From assembly GCA_002633005.1 (NCBI GenBank), contig NMRA01000097.1, positions 260,686 through 324,685 on the forward strand: a stretch of DNA of 64,000 nucleotides. The letters run 5' to 3'. Both the position numbers and the translations under genes were made by a program. Positions 1-11,478 of this stretch are shown here, piece by piece. The first letter of the stretch is position 1. Each line of letters starts with the position of its first letter. Under the pieces are notes generated by a model. That model did no database searches. It was not told where the DNA came from and saw only the letters and a list, made by a program, of their open reading frames with translations. This stretch comes from Phoronis australis. Lineage: Eukaryota; Phoronida; Phoronidae.

Positions 1-1500
1 CCCCTAAATCCGCCTATGGAACTGTCCGTTTACCCCATTAAGACATTTAAATTAGGCCTACCTTCTTATGAACTTGACATTTTTTGTAGTTTCATTCCAT
101 AAAGGTAGCTTTCATTTAATTTTGAAGGTAGCATGATCACTAAGTCGTGGTATGGTTACAAAAGATTACAAGTCTGGTGTGGTAGTTGCAAAAATATGGT
201 ATTTACAAAAATAACTCAAATTCTTTCTTAAAGCTTCATAAATCTAAATATTATATTTGAACAACTCCAAAATGAGCTCTCTCTAACTCTACAGGCATAG
301 TGTATACTAGAGGTACACGTCAAAAGGTAATTCAACAGTTTATCTTTAGTGACAACAGCTCGACCAAGGCTTTGAGTTTCGGCTGTAATCCAGTGGCCTT
401 CCCTGTGCCGATCGAATCTCTGAATTTTGACCGGGAGAGAAGTTCAGTTGAACGCCAGCTTACGGTTTATAAATAACAAAAATGTACCTCTGATACGAAA
501 CGAAATAATGTCCATTAGGTTGAAATAAATAAAAAAACATAAAATAAAAATGTCTTTGAAAACAACAATTTCCGGGGACTACCGCTAGAGTGCTGAGATC
601 CAGCAGGTGCCGAGACAAAGGAGGCCAGACGTAGCCAACTCGGGAGTCAAAATCTGAGATAGCCCTGCGCCATAGCCACCAAGCTGAAATGTGCGTATCT
701 TCGAACTAATATATGTGTGTTTATTATAGCCTTCGAGTTATCACACAACATCGCTAAGTTCAGCTGCTCGTGTGGCCGTAGAGTTTGATACATAATTTAC
801 GGTCTTCAATATCATTTTTCGGCTTAGGATATGCCATAAATGACGGGATATTATTCTGGAGCAGCATAACGGCTGTTGGTACTACACACGTCATATCAAC
901 ACCGTTTCCTCACTCTTAGCGGACAACTTCTTGAGCTATAGACTAAAGTAAATTTTACTCGACTGCGTGTGGTTTGTCGGGTAAAATGGCGGCTTGGACA
1001 CGCAGACGAAGGTGTGCCAAGAATGCTGCGTTCTGATTGGTCTATTAAGCCGTCCGTCATAATCTTGGCGATAGGTCAATTACTGCAGCATACATGTAAA
1101 GTACCGGGAAGTTATGTACACTTCAGCCTCTGTTAAGTCCAATTCGAGTACCCTGGTGGTAGTTGCAAAATGCAACAGAAATACGAGTGTTTTCACTGAT
1201 TCCATTGAGACCTACGATCTAAAAATCTGTGTATTCTCATTCAGAGCTTTGTGCTGGGATAATCTCACCAGACATCCAGGCTACTACAATTCTCCACTGC
1301 TGTTGCAGGGTAGTGCTTTTTTAGCCACTACAATTACATAACAAGTACAAAGCTGATATAAAAAAATTTCCGCACAAAAAACTGCAGAGAGAGGTCAGGG
1401 GTACTGTAGCAGGGCGTTTCTTTTTCTACTGACAATTAATCGCGCTCTTAGCTTATAGATCGTCAGCAAGATGGCGATCTAACGTGGGCGTATAGTCAGG
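1..1500. other. Non-coding stretch, no gene recognised
   Basis: No convincing exon is visible. The first 20 bases end in the 'ccgcctatgg' pattern of the dispersed GGGGCGGATCC repeat. Positions about 940-1090 resemble 59395-59520 (shared 'ctgcgttctgattgg', 'taagccgtc', 'ggcgatag'), so a diverged dispersed repeat lies here. Open frames in this stretch show no recognisable domain. Confidence 0.5.
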
Positions 1501-3905
1501 CTCTTTCGGATGAAAAGGATGATATAGTTCATATCTGTTATTACCTGAAAATAGTATCCTATGTGTAAATGGAGACCACCTGACGGCTCTACTATTGATT
1601 CTTTGCATGTTGTGCACCAGTTAGTATTACCAACTGAATACCGCCAGTAGGTGCTGTACTTGGCTCATGAGGAACCTGTGGCTGGAATTAATATGACCAA
1701 AGATCGTGTTCTGGGTTATTTCTTTTAGCCGGGTATCGATAAAATGTTAGGAATTTTTTAGAACTTGTCATGTGTGCCAGTTGGTAGGAAAGCCAAATAA
1801 AGTTATCGCTAAATCACTTTAAAACTAATTCCGGCGTTTGGCGAGTCATTTAGTGGATTGTTTAGGCTCATTGCTTAAAACGAAATCGGGGAATCAGTAT
1901 TTATAGACAGTGATGTGTAGTTCCACACGCTTTCCTGAAATTATTCCATTATGTAAAATGACTACATCAGAGGTAGTAAAGGCTTTGGTAAAGTTCTTTA
2001 CTTTGGGTGGCCTTCCTAAATCAATTCAGTCTAACCAAAGGTCAAACTTTATGACTGGCCTACTTCTTCAGGTGGTTTATTTGTTGAAAATTGGCCAACG
2101 TGTTTCCAGTGCTTATTAACCTTCATCTCAGGGGCTCTTGAAAGGTTTCATCAAACGTTTAAGACAATGTTAAGGGCTTACTGTTTGTATCGTGACAAGA
2201 ATCGTGATGGTGGTGTTCCACTTTAACTGCTTCCGTACAGGGATACAGTGCAAGATTCTCTGGGTTAAACCCATTTAAGTTGTTGTTTTTTAGTGTCAAC
2301 CCCGTGGTCGGCTTAAACTGTTGAAGAAAGGTGGGTGAGTGATGATCCCGCAGTGGATTTATTGAGCAAGTTGTATGTGTCAGATTTTAAAAGAGGTTGT
2401 TTGTGGTTAGAACAGTTGCTCATAAGCATTTGAAATATGCTCAGATATCTATGAAAACGTGCTTTCATCAGCTCATGACACACAATTTAGTCCGGGTGAC
2501 AAAGTGTTGGTTCTGCTATCTGGGGATTATTTGAATGCTAAGTTTTCTGAACCGTACGTGGTTGAGAGGATGCTAAGCAATCTCGACTATGTAGTTAGTA
2601 TTCCTGATCGTGGTAAGGAAAGCAGAGTTTGCCACGTAAACATGCTTAATGAGCATCGCGAAAGGTATGGTGATCATGTTCATAAAACTGTTGCAACTGT
2701 TGAGTCGGGTTATGTTGACAATCAGTCTCATGAGACCGATTTTGGAGGACCTGCTTTAGATGTTTCGCTCATGTATTGCAACTCTCAGTTTCTCAACAAT
2801 TTTCGAGAAAAATTTAGTGATTTTCATGTTGATCAGAAATACTCACTACAAAGTCTCTTAAGGGAATCCAATGAATTATTTCCAGATGTGCTTAGAAAAA
2901 TCTAATGTTCTGTTTCGCGATGTCGTTGTCGGAGATGCTGGTCCAAATACGCAACACCCTTATAGACTTTTTCTCCCCAAGTTGGAATTAATGAACAATT
3001 AGGTTTAGTATATGTTGGATAATGGAAACATTGAACCTAGTCAGAGTAATTGGAGTTCTCCATACATCCTTGTTCCGAAGCCTGACAATTCTTTTAGGTT
3101 TGTGATTGACTGCAGGAAATTGAACTTGGTTACCAGGGGTGATATGTACCCTGCTACGGGGGTTGATGATTGTATTGATCGTGTTGGAAATCCAGCATTT
3201 GTAAGTAAGGTTGATCTGTTAAAAGGCTATTGGCAAGTTCCACTTACTGCTCTACCTAAACAGCTATCTGCATTTGCAACCCCTGATTCTTTGTGGCAGT
3301 ATTCGTGTTATGCCCTTCGTTATGAAAAATGCAGCTGCAACTGTTCAGAAATTGTCAAATACTGTATTGAATGGTTTACCTAATGTTCAGGTTTACATTG
3401 CTGTTATTATAGTTAGAAGTTCCTCTTGGGAGGCACATGTGCGTGATTTGAGGCAACATTTCGAGAACCGGTTTGGTGCTAATTTCTCTGTTAATTTTGC
3501 GAAAAGTGATCTCAATCAAGCGTGTGTGACGTTTTAGGTCATGTTGTTGGAGTAGCGAAAGTGCGACCTCGAGAAGCTGAGATTGGCTTTTCCTATTCCC
3601 ACTAACAAGAAGCCTTTGTGTAGATACCTGGGAATAGAGGTTTTATTGACGTTTTTGTAGAAATTATTCTGAGGTTGTAATACATTTGACTACTTTGACT
3701 TCAAATAATGTGAAGTTTGTGTGGACTGATGAATGCCAAAAAGCTTTTGAAACTGTGAAAGAAATGTTGTCTACGCAGTCTGTGCTTGCTGCTTCTGTTT
3801 TTTGTAAGCCATTGAAGTTGGTTGTTGGTGCATCAGAAGTGGGAACAGGTGGTGTTTTGTTACAGGAAGATGCTCATGGCATAGATCACACTTTAATTTA
3901 AAGCT
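1500..3905 (+). mobile_element. Degenerate Ty3/gypsy-type retrotransposon pol, Gmr1-like order (IN before RT)
   Basis: The plus strand encodes a broken pol polyprotein. In order there is an HHCC zinc-binding segment of integrase (about 1570-1800), the integrase core (about 1800-2330), the integrase C-terminal GPY/F-like segment (2459-2700, with GPYVVER-like and CHVNML words), reverse transcriptase (about 2880-3540, with WSSPYILVPKP, FVIDCRKLN and DLLKGYWQVPLT) and the start of RNase H (3686-3901, VWTDECQKAFE and GGVLLQED). Integrase lying upstream of reverse transcriptase is the reverse of ordinary Ty3/gypsy elements and matches the Gmr1 group known from deuterostomes. Several stops and frameshifts break it. 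The RT YxDD box reads YIAV and the second integrase Asp reads Asn, so it is dead. No LTRs were found. RNase H is cut near 3900, next to a terminal-inverted-repeat element. Confidence 0.85.
3012..3537 (+). pseudogene. Reverse transcriptase domain of the Gmr1-like relic
   Basis: Two overlapping frames (3012-3383 and 3274-3537) together cover RT fingers, palm and thumb. The first frame keeps the Asp in KVDLLKGYWQ. A frameshift near 3320 moves the reading to the second frame, which carries the region where the catalytic YxDD should lie, but reads YIAV. The usual downstream words (WEAHVRDLRQ, NFAKSDLNQA) are recognisable. The enzyme would have copied element RNA in the cytoplasm. Loss of both Asp residues of the YxDD box argues that this copy has been inactive for long. 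Confidence 0.8.
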
Positions 3906-4265
3906 ACTGAACTTCATACCTACATATTTATAGGGCCTTTCATACTAACATCGACGCGTCGATGTTTTTGGGAGTTACTGTCAGTATGAACGCTTAAACT
4001 TTGGTCCTGGAAGAAAGTTAACAGCGCCAGTTAACATCGCACTAAACAGGTGGATTTAGGTACTTAGTGTCAATGCTGTGGCGCAGTATAAACGATCAAC
4101 TTCGGTCTTATCGAAGTTATTGCCATAGGCCACTGTTATCGGTAACAGTTGCATAGTAGTGTGATGGCTAATAGTTGCTTATACCTTGCTCCAATAATTA
4201 CCAATCAATTTAAAAATAAGTTTTATGTCAATTAACACATGTAAATGTTCCAAAATTGTTCCATC

Positions 4266-4421
4266 TTAGCGTGCAGTGCGTGAGTTGCATGGCGGGCCGT
4301 AAGCAGTTTTGGTGCTCAAGTCACCAGCCACTTTGCGGGACACTCTGGAAAGTGGGACATTTCTTCCTCTGTACGTGAGACGATAGTGAGTACTTCTCGG
4401 TAGGCAGCAACAGCGTGGCAT
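4266..4421 (-). pseudogene. THAP-like domain exon, copy 1
   Basis: Starting at the ATG at 4421 (minus strand) the frame reads MPRCCC followed by HYRLTYRGRNVPLSRV, resembling the start of a THAP zinc finger (MP, a Cys-x2-4-Cys pair, then a YR...R...PLFRF-like stretch). THAP domains are C2CH zinc fingers that bind DNA, often in transposases. The second Cys of the pair, present in the copy at 43961 (CVLGC), is lost here (LPRS). The frame ends near 4266, so the domain is incomplete. The ATG was preferred because all four copies share it and a conserved promoter-like block sits about 105-145 bases upstream. Confidence 0.55.
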
Positions 4422-4526
4422 GTTGACTGACTCGTAAACAAAAGCAAACGATGACCGAACTTTCACAACCGTGGTAGAACAATGACTGACTCGACTGCTC
4501 TCACAGTCAGACCGTATGAACAGAAA

Positions 4527-4565
4527 TTGGCGCGAAATTCTTGCCTCCTAAAACGTCACTTCCGG
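4527..4565 (-). promoter_or_regulatory. ETS / CRE / E2F-like promoter block upstream of THAP exon, copy 1
   Basis: Read on the minus strand this is CCGGAAGT (ETS-like, 4558-4565) overlapping GTGACGT (CRE/ATF-like, 4553-4559), then TTTCGCGCCAA (E2F-like, 4527-4537). The same three words in the same order and spacing precede all four THAP exons in the window. No TATA box was seen. Confidence 0.5.
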
Positions 4566-5605
4566 AGTAGACAACGAGTAAATAATTAAATTACGAAAAG
4601 CTGCCAATAAGTGAAAATATGTCTGGGATAATCAATGAATCCCATTTTTGCTCAAAATGACACGAAAAAGGTTGCCTTCGCCTTTATGTCAATGTGAAAG
4701 GGCCGTATGCTAGACCACAAGCCACTTAATCTTCTTTAGCTGGATCTGCTCGCTTAGCTTCACAGGCAAATAATCCATGTTTTGTGACTACAAACGCGCG
4801 TTTCTGAACTCAGAAAACTGAATTCATAGGTTCATGAGCTGCAACTCTTAAGTGCGTACGTTGTGTTGTCTGGGTAGCCTTCCTTATCCATCGATTGTTG
4901 AAGACTCACTCTGCAACAAAGACAAAAAATTGTAATAACGGACAGGTAAAAGCTATCAGTATAAGAAAACTTAACTTGCTGAATATTTATCGAGTTGTTT
5001 ATACAACACCGATTTTTAAAACTTACTGACTTATATACAAAGCTTAGAAAATAGTTTTCAAACTCAAAATTTAACCGATTACTCTCCAGGATTCAAGTGC
5101 AACACTAGTCTGCAAGTTTACTCCAAGCATGCACTGCAGTGGGTCAGTCTTCCATTTCCTGTTTTGGATAAAGTTTGAATCCTGGATTCGTGACAATCAA
5201 AACAATTTTATTCTACACAACTTGAATACAAAACATGCACATGGTCACCTGCCATGCTATCACAATCTAGAACAAACCGTGCATACGACAAAATTTAATG
5301 TTTTAATAAAAGTTGGACTTCAGGCTAACCAGTTATCGTGTTCTGTAACATTTTAGTTTAAGTTCTATGACAAATCCATTAATATTTTTATCAGATGTTG
5401 AAACTGTTGGCAACTGCAATAAATTACCGTTCCAATTACTGGTATTAGCTTTTCATTGTTTAATTCGTTAATCTGATAAGATAATGCACAACTCTACATA
5501 ATGAGCAGAGCTATTAAAGTTTTATTCTATCTGTCTCCAGCCAGCATAGAACTGAATTGTCTTCTTACTAATTTTTCATGGACATTCAACAGGCACAACC
5601 AGAAG

Positions 5606-5606
5606 N
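5606..5606. other. Single-N assembly join
   Basis: The N separates two near-identical 1.35 kb copies (4259-5605 and 5607-6952). Confidence 0.9.
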
Positions 5607-5613
5607 TTCCATC

Positions 5614-5769
5614 TTAGCGTGCAGTGCGTGAGTTGCATGGCGGGCCGTAAGCAGTTTTGGTGCTCAAGTCACCAGCCACTTTGCGGGACACTCTGGAAAG
5701 TGGGACATTTCTTCCTCTGTACGTGAGACGATAGTGAGTACTTCTCGGTAGGCAGCAACAGCGTGGCAT
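5614..5769 (-). pseudogene. THAP-like domain exon, copy 2
   Basis: It is identical in translation to copy 1, with ATG at 5769 on the minus strand and the same missing second Cys. It lies in the second copy of the segment doubled at the N at 5606, so it may be the same locus counted twice. Its promoter-like block is at 5875-5913. Confidence 0.5.
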
Positions 5770-5874
5770 GTTGACTGACTCGTAAACAAAAGCAAACGAT
5801 GACCGAACTTTCACAACCGTGGTAGAACAATGACTGACTCGACTGCTCTCACAGTCAGACTGTATGAACAGAAA

Positions 5875-5913
5875 TTGGCGCGAAATTCTTGCCTCCTAAA
5901 ACGTCACTTCCGG
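5875..5913 (-). promoter_or_regulatory. ETS / CRE / E2F-like promoter block, copy 2
   Basis: The E2F-like word is at 5875-5885 and the ETS-like word at 5906-5913, overlapping a CRE-like word, in the same order as at 4527-4565. Confidence 0.45.
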
Positions 5914-7320
5914 AGTAGACAACGAGTAAATAATTAAATTACGAAAAGCTGCCAATAAGTGAAGATATGTCTGGGATAATCAATGAATCCCATTTTTGCT
6001 CAAAATGACACGAAAAAAGTTGCCTTCGACTTTAAGTCAATGTGAAAGGGCCCTATGCTAGACCACAAGCCACTTAATCTTCTTTAGCTGGATCTGCTCG
6101 CTTAGCTTCACAGGCAAATAATCCATGTTTTGTGACTGCAAACGCGCGTTTCTGAACTCAGAAAACTGAATTCATAGGTTCATGAGCTGCAACTCATAAG
6201 TGCGTACGTTGTGTTGTCTGGGTAGCCTTCCTTATTCATCGATTGTTGAAGACACACTCTGCAACAAAGACAAAAATTGTAATAACGGACAGGTAAAAGC
6301 TATCAGTATAAGACAACTTAACTTGCTGAATATTTATCGAGTTGTTTATACAACACCGATTTTTAAAACTTACTGACTTATATACAAAGCTTAGAAAATA
6401 GTCTTCAAACTCAAAATTTAACCGATTACTCTCCAGGATTCAAGTGCAACACTAGTCTACACGTTTACTCCAAGCATGCACTGCAGTGGGTCAGTCTTCT
6501 ACTTCCTGTTTTGGATAAAGTTTGAATCCTGGATTCGTGACAATCAAAACAATTTTATTCTACACAACTTGAATACAAAACATGCACATGGTCACCTGCC
6601 ATGCTATCACAATCTAGAACAAACCGTGCATAAGACAAAACTTAATGTTTTAATAAAAGTTGGACTTCAGGCTAACCAGGTATCGTGTTTTGTAACATTT
6701 TAGTTTAAGTTCTATGACAGATCCATTAATATTTTTATCAGATGATGAAACTGTTGGCAACTGCAATAAATTACCGTTCCAATTACTGGTATTAGCTTTT
6801 CATTGTTTAATTCGTTAATCTGATAAGATAATGCACAACTCTACATAATGAGCAGAGCTATTAAAGTTTTATTCTATCTGTCTCCAGCCAGCATAGAACT
6901 GAATTGTCTTCTTACTAATTTTTCATGGACATTCAACAGGCACAACCAGAAGCTTTACGTTGACTTGACCAAATAGCTGCAAGAATCAGTGAGCTTGTTA
7001 AAGATTATAATCCCATTGGTTAAACCAAGGACATATTTCATATTGTTTCAAATTCAAATCCTGATAGCATCACGTTTTTTAACTCAACAATGAAACATAT
7101 GGAGCTCTACCTGCCACGTGGACGTAGACAGCCCAATACCACCCCTGGGTGATTGTTTTGATGCAAATGTTTGGATGTCTAGCTCTTCCAATTACTCCGC
7201 CAAGTTAATAGAGACCTGAAAACAACGAGATATTAGCAAACATAACAGTACAGTATGTGATAGCTTCTTAAGAATCCAGACATAACCCATTTACAGGGAA
7301 TTTTATCCATGTAAAGATCA

Positions 7321-7495
7321 GGGGCGGTCTGGCGGATCCAGGATTTTAAGTTGGGGGGTTAGGGCAGAATATTAGGTAGGGTTTTGCCCATCTGACATTC
7401 ACCCCCTGCCCCCCCAACTGCCAAATGATCTCGTAGCGTTTTAGTGGGTCGAGTCCATGGCCCCTTAGCTGCCTTCTGAATCCACCACTGGCATG
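7321..7495. repeat. GGGGCGGATCC short dispersed repeat
   Basis: It begins with gggcggtctggcggatcc and ends with 'gaatccaccactgg', roughly inverted ends. Related copies or fragments are at 1-20, 13753-13800, 34205-34255, 40188-40350, 44483-44645 and 63183-63232. It is probably a MITE-like non-autonomous element. Confidence 0.6.
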
Positions 7496-7499
7496 GTCT

Positions 7500-8003
7500 T
7501 CACAAAGGGTCTTACATAACCATAAAAGTTTACAGTAAAATTATTATCTTATGTACAGTAAACATAAATACACTATATCCTGTACTCCTACCAATCACTT
7601 TACTGGCTGAAATTTGCAAAGATATTAAATTGGGATTCCAAGCAAGTTTCTTGAGGGAAAAGTATACGCAACTACAGATATGGGGAGATCATTCTAGTCA
7701 GTCCATATTCAACTCAACTCCAAAGTAAAGTTGCACCCAGATTAACTATCACTTTCTCCATGACACTGAAATAATTGATTTCAAAAAAAAGAGTCGAACT
7801 TGCATTGAATGTGAACATTTTAAGTCTGAAATATGCTAACTTTTACGACATTCTAGTATTCCACAACCCGGTAAAATTCGAAATCACATACCCAATCCCT
7901 AAGTCAAATCACGCAGATTTTCCTTATTTGCCTTGAATTACTTGGTGCAATTAGATATGGATCATGCAAGTTTCACTGTGCGTAACAATAAGATGTTGAC
8001 TGA
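7500..8003 (-). repeat. Dispersed repeat block P, copy a
   Basis: In reverse orientation it matches 39728-40187 and 62800-63060 (shared 'gtaaagtgattggtaggagtac' sense and 'aattgcaccaaataattcaatg' sense words). Similarity stops near 8003, where the LINE sequence begins. Confidence 0.6.
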
Positions 8004-9171
8004 AAGGAAAAATCATATTTTTTGTCTCCAAGACTTACCTTTCATAGAATCGGACCACGATAGGTTTAGGGCCCGGTGGGTCTTTGGCATTTTTGTGAAT
8101 CCGGAAAGAGGAGACGCACGGGGTGTGACTATCCTAATTAGCACTGCACATACGGTCCTAATCAAGATTCTCCACTTTTTACTAAAATATAGCAGATCGC
8201 ATCTCTCTGTTCAACCCATAATTTATTGTTCTTTGCGGGGATTGGAATTTGGTCCAAGATTATGACCCGGACTGTTTAGTTTATATCAATCAGAACAATC
8301 CTCAGCCAAAAAACAGTTCTAAATTTAAAACAAATTTTTAATTGGGTTGACCCTTGGAGAGAGAGTCTGCAATCCTAACCGTACCCCTTCCACATGGAGT
8401 AGGAAAATCCCAGTAAAGAAATCACGCCTATTTTCCGACGAGTTTTCCTCTTTGTTGAACGCTGTTGGAATAAACCCAGGCTACAAAACTGCTCATTCAG
8501 CCATTCAGTTGGAGATAAAATTTCACTCTTTTGAGGGTGGCAGAGGCTTATGAAAATTTAATAATTCTCTACTGTGGGATAAAAGTTTTTGGAGCAATTA
8601 AAAATTATCATTCAAGACACCAAGAATGAATATGCTTCTGACATTTACGAAGCTTTGCTGTCGAACACGTTAGTACTACACATTAGATCTTTCATTCTGT
8701 CATAGTGCTTTCAATAATAAGGAAGAGAAAACCAGAAAATTGTATTTAGAAAGATAAATAAATACCGTCCACTACTTCGTTCAGAATCCCCATTCTCAAT
8801 TTTTTCAGTGATTGGTTACAACTTCTGGCCCAGTACGAAAAAATAGAAAGGAATACATCAGTGGTTTCATATTGAGATCTCGCGCCCAGTGGATAGAAAA
8901 TGGTGAAAAACCAACAGGATATTTTAGTAATTTAGAATAACAGAATTTTGTTCATAAAACATCTCAAGTTTAATAGATGACAATGGTACATTGATCTGTA
9001 GTCAAAATGGAGTGCTGGGTGAAATAACAATTTGACTACAATCTTTATGCCTCAAAGGATGACCACTTTTCTCAAAATGATTTACATGTACTGTAGATGC
9101 AATTATGGAAATCACTGAATCATCAAAACTGGAAGATAGTATAAGATATTAATTGGAAAGGAGTATTACTC

Positions 9172-9624
9172 ATGATGAAATTCTATTTGTTCTCAAAAAT
9201 GAAAAATAATAAGACACCCATGTCCCGATGGTTTTACAATGGAATTTTACAAATTTTGTGGTCTGATTTGAGCGGTAATTTAGTTGGAGCTTTCAATTGC
9301 ATATCTTTACAGAATTCCCAACGCTCCGCTGTAAACCAAGGTGTTATCCAAATTATCCCAAAAGCTGACAAACGCAGGGAACTTTTTAAAAACTGGAGGC
9401 CAATCCCATTGCTTTATATAAATTATGAATTAATTTCAGCCCGTATTGCTGAACGTCTTAAGTCTGCCTTAAATTGTTTCATGCACGAAAACCAGAAAGG
9501 TTTTAGTGGTGGTAGATTCAATGGTGAATCTATTCGAGTAATCTATGACTTTATCTCTGCAAGGGACCAATTGAATATTCCTGGATTACTGGTCCTGGTG
9601 GATTTTGAGAAGGCGTTTGACTAA
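9172..9624 (+). pseudogene. Reverse transcriptase fragment of LINE 1
   Basis: The frame carries the conserved N-terminal half of a LINE RT: a KKMKNNKTP-like start, IIPKADK, NWRPIPLL, the ARIAERLKSAL helix, HENQKGFSGGR and the first catalytic Asp in VDFEKAFD. A stop follows directly after FD. The palm with YADD is absent, so the copy is inactive. Confidence 0.8.
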
Positions 9625-10632
9625 AACAATTGGGTAGTTCTACAAAAATTTTTTACTCTTTTGTAAAGACAAGACAACATGGCATTCGTAGGATCTTAAA
9701 ATCCACAGATTCTACACCATAGTAAGTCTCTTGTTAAACACTGATTGAGCATCATTGGATTGCCTATCATTTAGGAACTATTTCTACAGACATGCCGCTT
9801 CTCAAACTGTGCACCTTTATTGGAAGGAACTATTTAATTGTCTGTATCATTTTTGTAATATAATAGATCAAGAGAAAATTCCATATCAACCAGGTTGGTA
9901 TAACACTAATGTCATGATTGGTGGAGAAACTGCGGTTTGGAGAAAATGGTTTGAAATGGGTGTTTATTATATTTCACACCTACTAGACGAGTATGGATAT
10001 TTGTTATCTTTTCCTGATTTTTGCCAAAAGTTCAATTTTAGACCAATGTTTTTGAATTTTTATTGGCTCAGAGAGGCTGTTTGTCAAAAACTAAAAATCA
10101 CATAGAGACAATTGTTTCTTCTACACACCCTTTATCCCATTTTTTGTGAAATTAGTACTTATAGATAAAAAGAGCACACTTTTTGCTACACAAATATTGT
10201 AGGCCTAGGTCTCAGATGAGGTGGCAGACAGAACTTACTATGCCAGACACTATCGAATGGTGGGAAATGCCTACTTTGTAAATTTTACCCTTGATACTTC
10301 GATGGTTTTAATTTAGGTTGTCACATACGAGTAGGAAAATCAACTGTAACTCTTATCTTGTAAAAATTGGGCTGAGTAACTCCCCCTTGTGTATGTTTTG
10401 TAAGAGTGAACCTGAGACATTTCTTCACTTGTACTGGCAGTGCGATGTTGTTCAAATTTTTTTGAACAATGTTGGAGACTGGGTTAGAAAAAAAAACAAC
10501 AATTCCTACATGTAGAAGCCAACCAAGTCCAAATTTTATCTTCTGTCTTTGCAAGTTTCATTTATAGAAGCAACGGCTTTATGGTAAACCTCCTGATTTA
10601 AATATATTGAGAAAAGAAATTGAACTATACTA

Positions 10633-11478
10633 TGTCAGAATATAGTCTGACAGTATTTTAGTTGTATTGTTTTGTTTTGTTATTCTGTTTGATTAGCATG
10701 ACCCCTGAGTTAAGTACAATGATGATGTAATTTGTTCACTACAGAATAGTATGGAACTTTCTAGTAGACTGAATTCAGTAGCGATGATGTAATTTGTTTA
10801 CTACAAAAGAGTGTGGAACTTTCTTGAAGACTCAGGTCAGAACAGTGATGATGTAATTTGTTTACTACAGTATAGTGTGGAACTTTCTAGAAGACTCTAG
10901 CATGACAGTGATTAATGCAGTCTGGGATATTCTAGAGAATAGTACATGTTTGTAGAATGGTTGGGTAGATTCAGGAAAGTTCTAGAATGTGCTTGAATTG
11001 ATGAAAAGTTCCAGAACAATGCATTACGCTATAAATACACATGCACGGGTTTGTGTTAGTCAGATCAGGTCAGATTAAGTCAGTGAGATCAAGTCAATTC
11101 AAGAGAAGATCAAGTCAATTCAAGAGAAGATCAAGTCAGTTCAAGTGAGACCAAGTAAGTTCAAGAAGTGAAGAGAATCAGCAGTTACAGCGATAGTCAA
11201 TATAGAGCCAGCTATAGAGACAGCAGGTTATTGAATCGACGAGTGTAACAGTTTCTGGAAGTATCTCAGAAGTTCAACACAAGTCAAGGCTTCGCAGCAC
11301 TGGCTGGAGCATAAACAGACATTACGTCGGACGTTTTGTTTGAGTAGGCTTGTGAACGAACGGTCAGGATTAATGAAGGATTAACTCGAACCAGTCTTCA
11401 GTCAATCTTTGCACCGAAAGCTTTTAGCACCGGTTACTAACCACCTGCGCCCACCCACACACGGGGAAAAACGTGACA
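10633..11478 (+). mobile_element. Solo LTR inserted into LINE 1
   Basis: The 846-bp segment starts TGTCA and ends TGACA. It is flanked by TACTA and TACTG (5-bp target duplication with one mismatch). Inside are three copies of a 62-64-bp unit (starts 10721, 10783, 10847), a TATA-like ATAAATAC near 11030 and three 21-bp direct repeats (starts 11087, 11108, 11129). Removing the segment and one target copy restores the LINE reading frame. The second LTR and the internal region are not seen in the window, so this is probably a recombined solo LTR. Orientation is inferred from the TATA-like box. Confidence 0.75.
10721..10905 (+). repeat. Three-fold 62-64 bp direct repeat in the LTR (enhancer-like)
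   Basis: Each unit starts gatgatgtaatttgtt and contains tggaactttct. The position upstream of the TATA-like box fits U3 enhancer repeats of an LTR. Confidence 0.75.

Larger units (their letters stand above)
3929..4703 (-). mobile_element. Terminal-inverted-repeat DNA transposon copy carrying a THAP exon
   Basis: The left end reads AGGGCCTTTCATACTAAC after TAT, and the right end is the inverted form (GTCAATGTGAAAGGGCC) before GTATG. The element holds a minus-strand promoter-like block (4527-4565) and a THAP-like first exon starting at 4421. Related shorter copies lacking the exon lie at 41953-42453 and 57156-57551, which behave as deletion derivatives. Everything beyond the first exon of a transposase is missing, so this copy is non-autonomous. 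The superfamily is not settled: THAP domains occur in P-type and several other transposases. Confidence 0.6.
4259..5605. repeat. First copy of a 1.35 kb near-identical tandem pair at an assembly N
   Basis: The segment recurs at 5607-6952 with only scattered substitutions. The copies abut the single N at 5606. It begins inside the THAP element and runs into the dispersed repeat R1. The exact match between copy border and N suggests two overlapping allelic contigs that were not merged. Confidence 0.85.
4704..7330 (-). repeat. Dispersed repeat R1, copy a (partly doubled by the assembly join)
   Basis: In reverse orientation this matches 37390-38110, 41256-41952 and 63225-64000. It is flanked by the THAP element on one side and by the GGGGCGGATCC repeat on the other, the same order seen in other copies. 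It includes a stretch near 7115-7220 with splice-like borders (tttcag before GTCTCYATTAACTTGG, CAGGTAGAGC after it), but no protein family was recognised. Confidence 0.65.
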
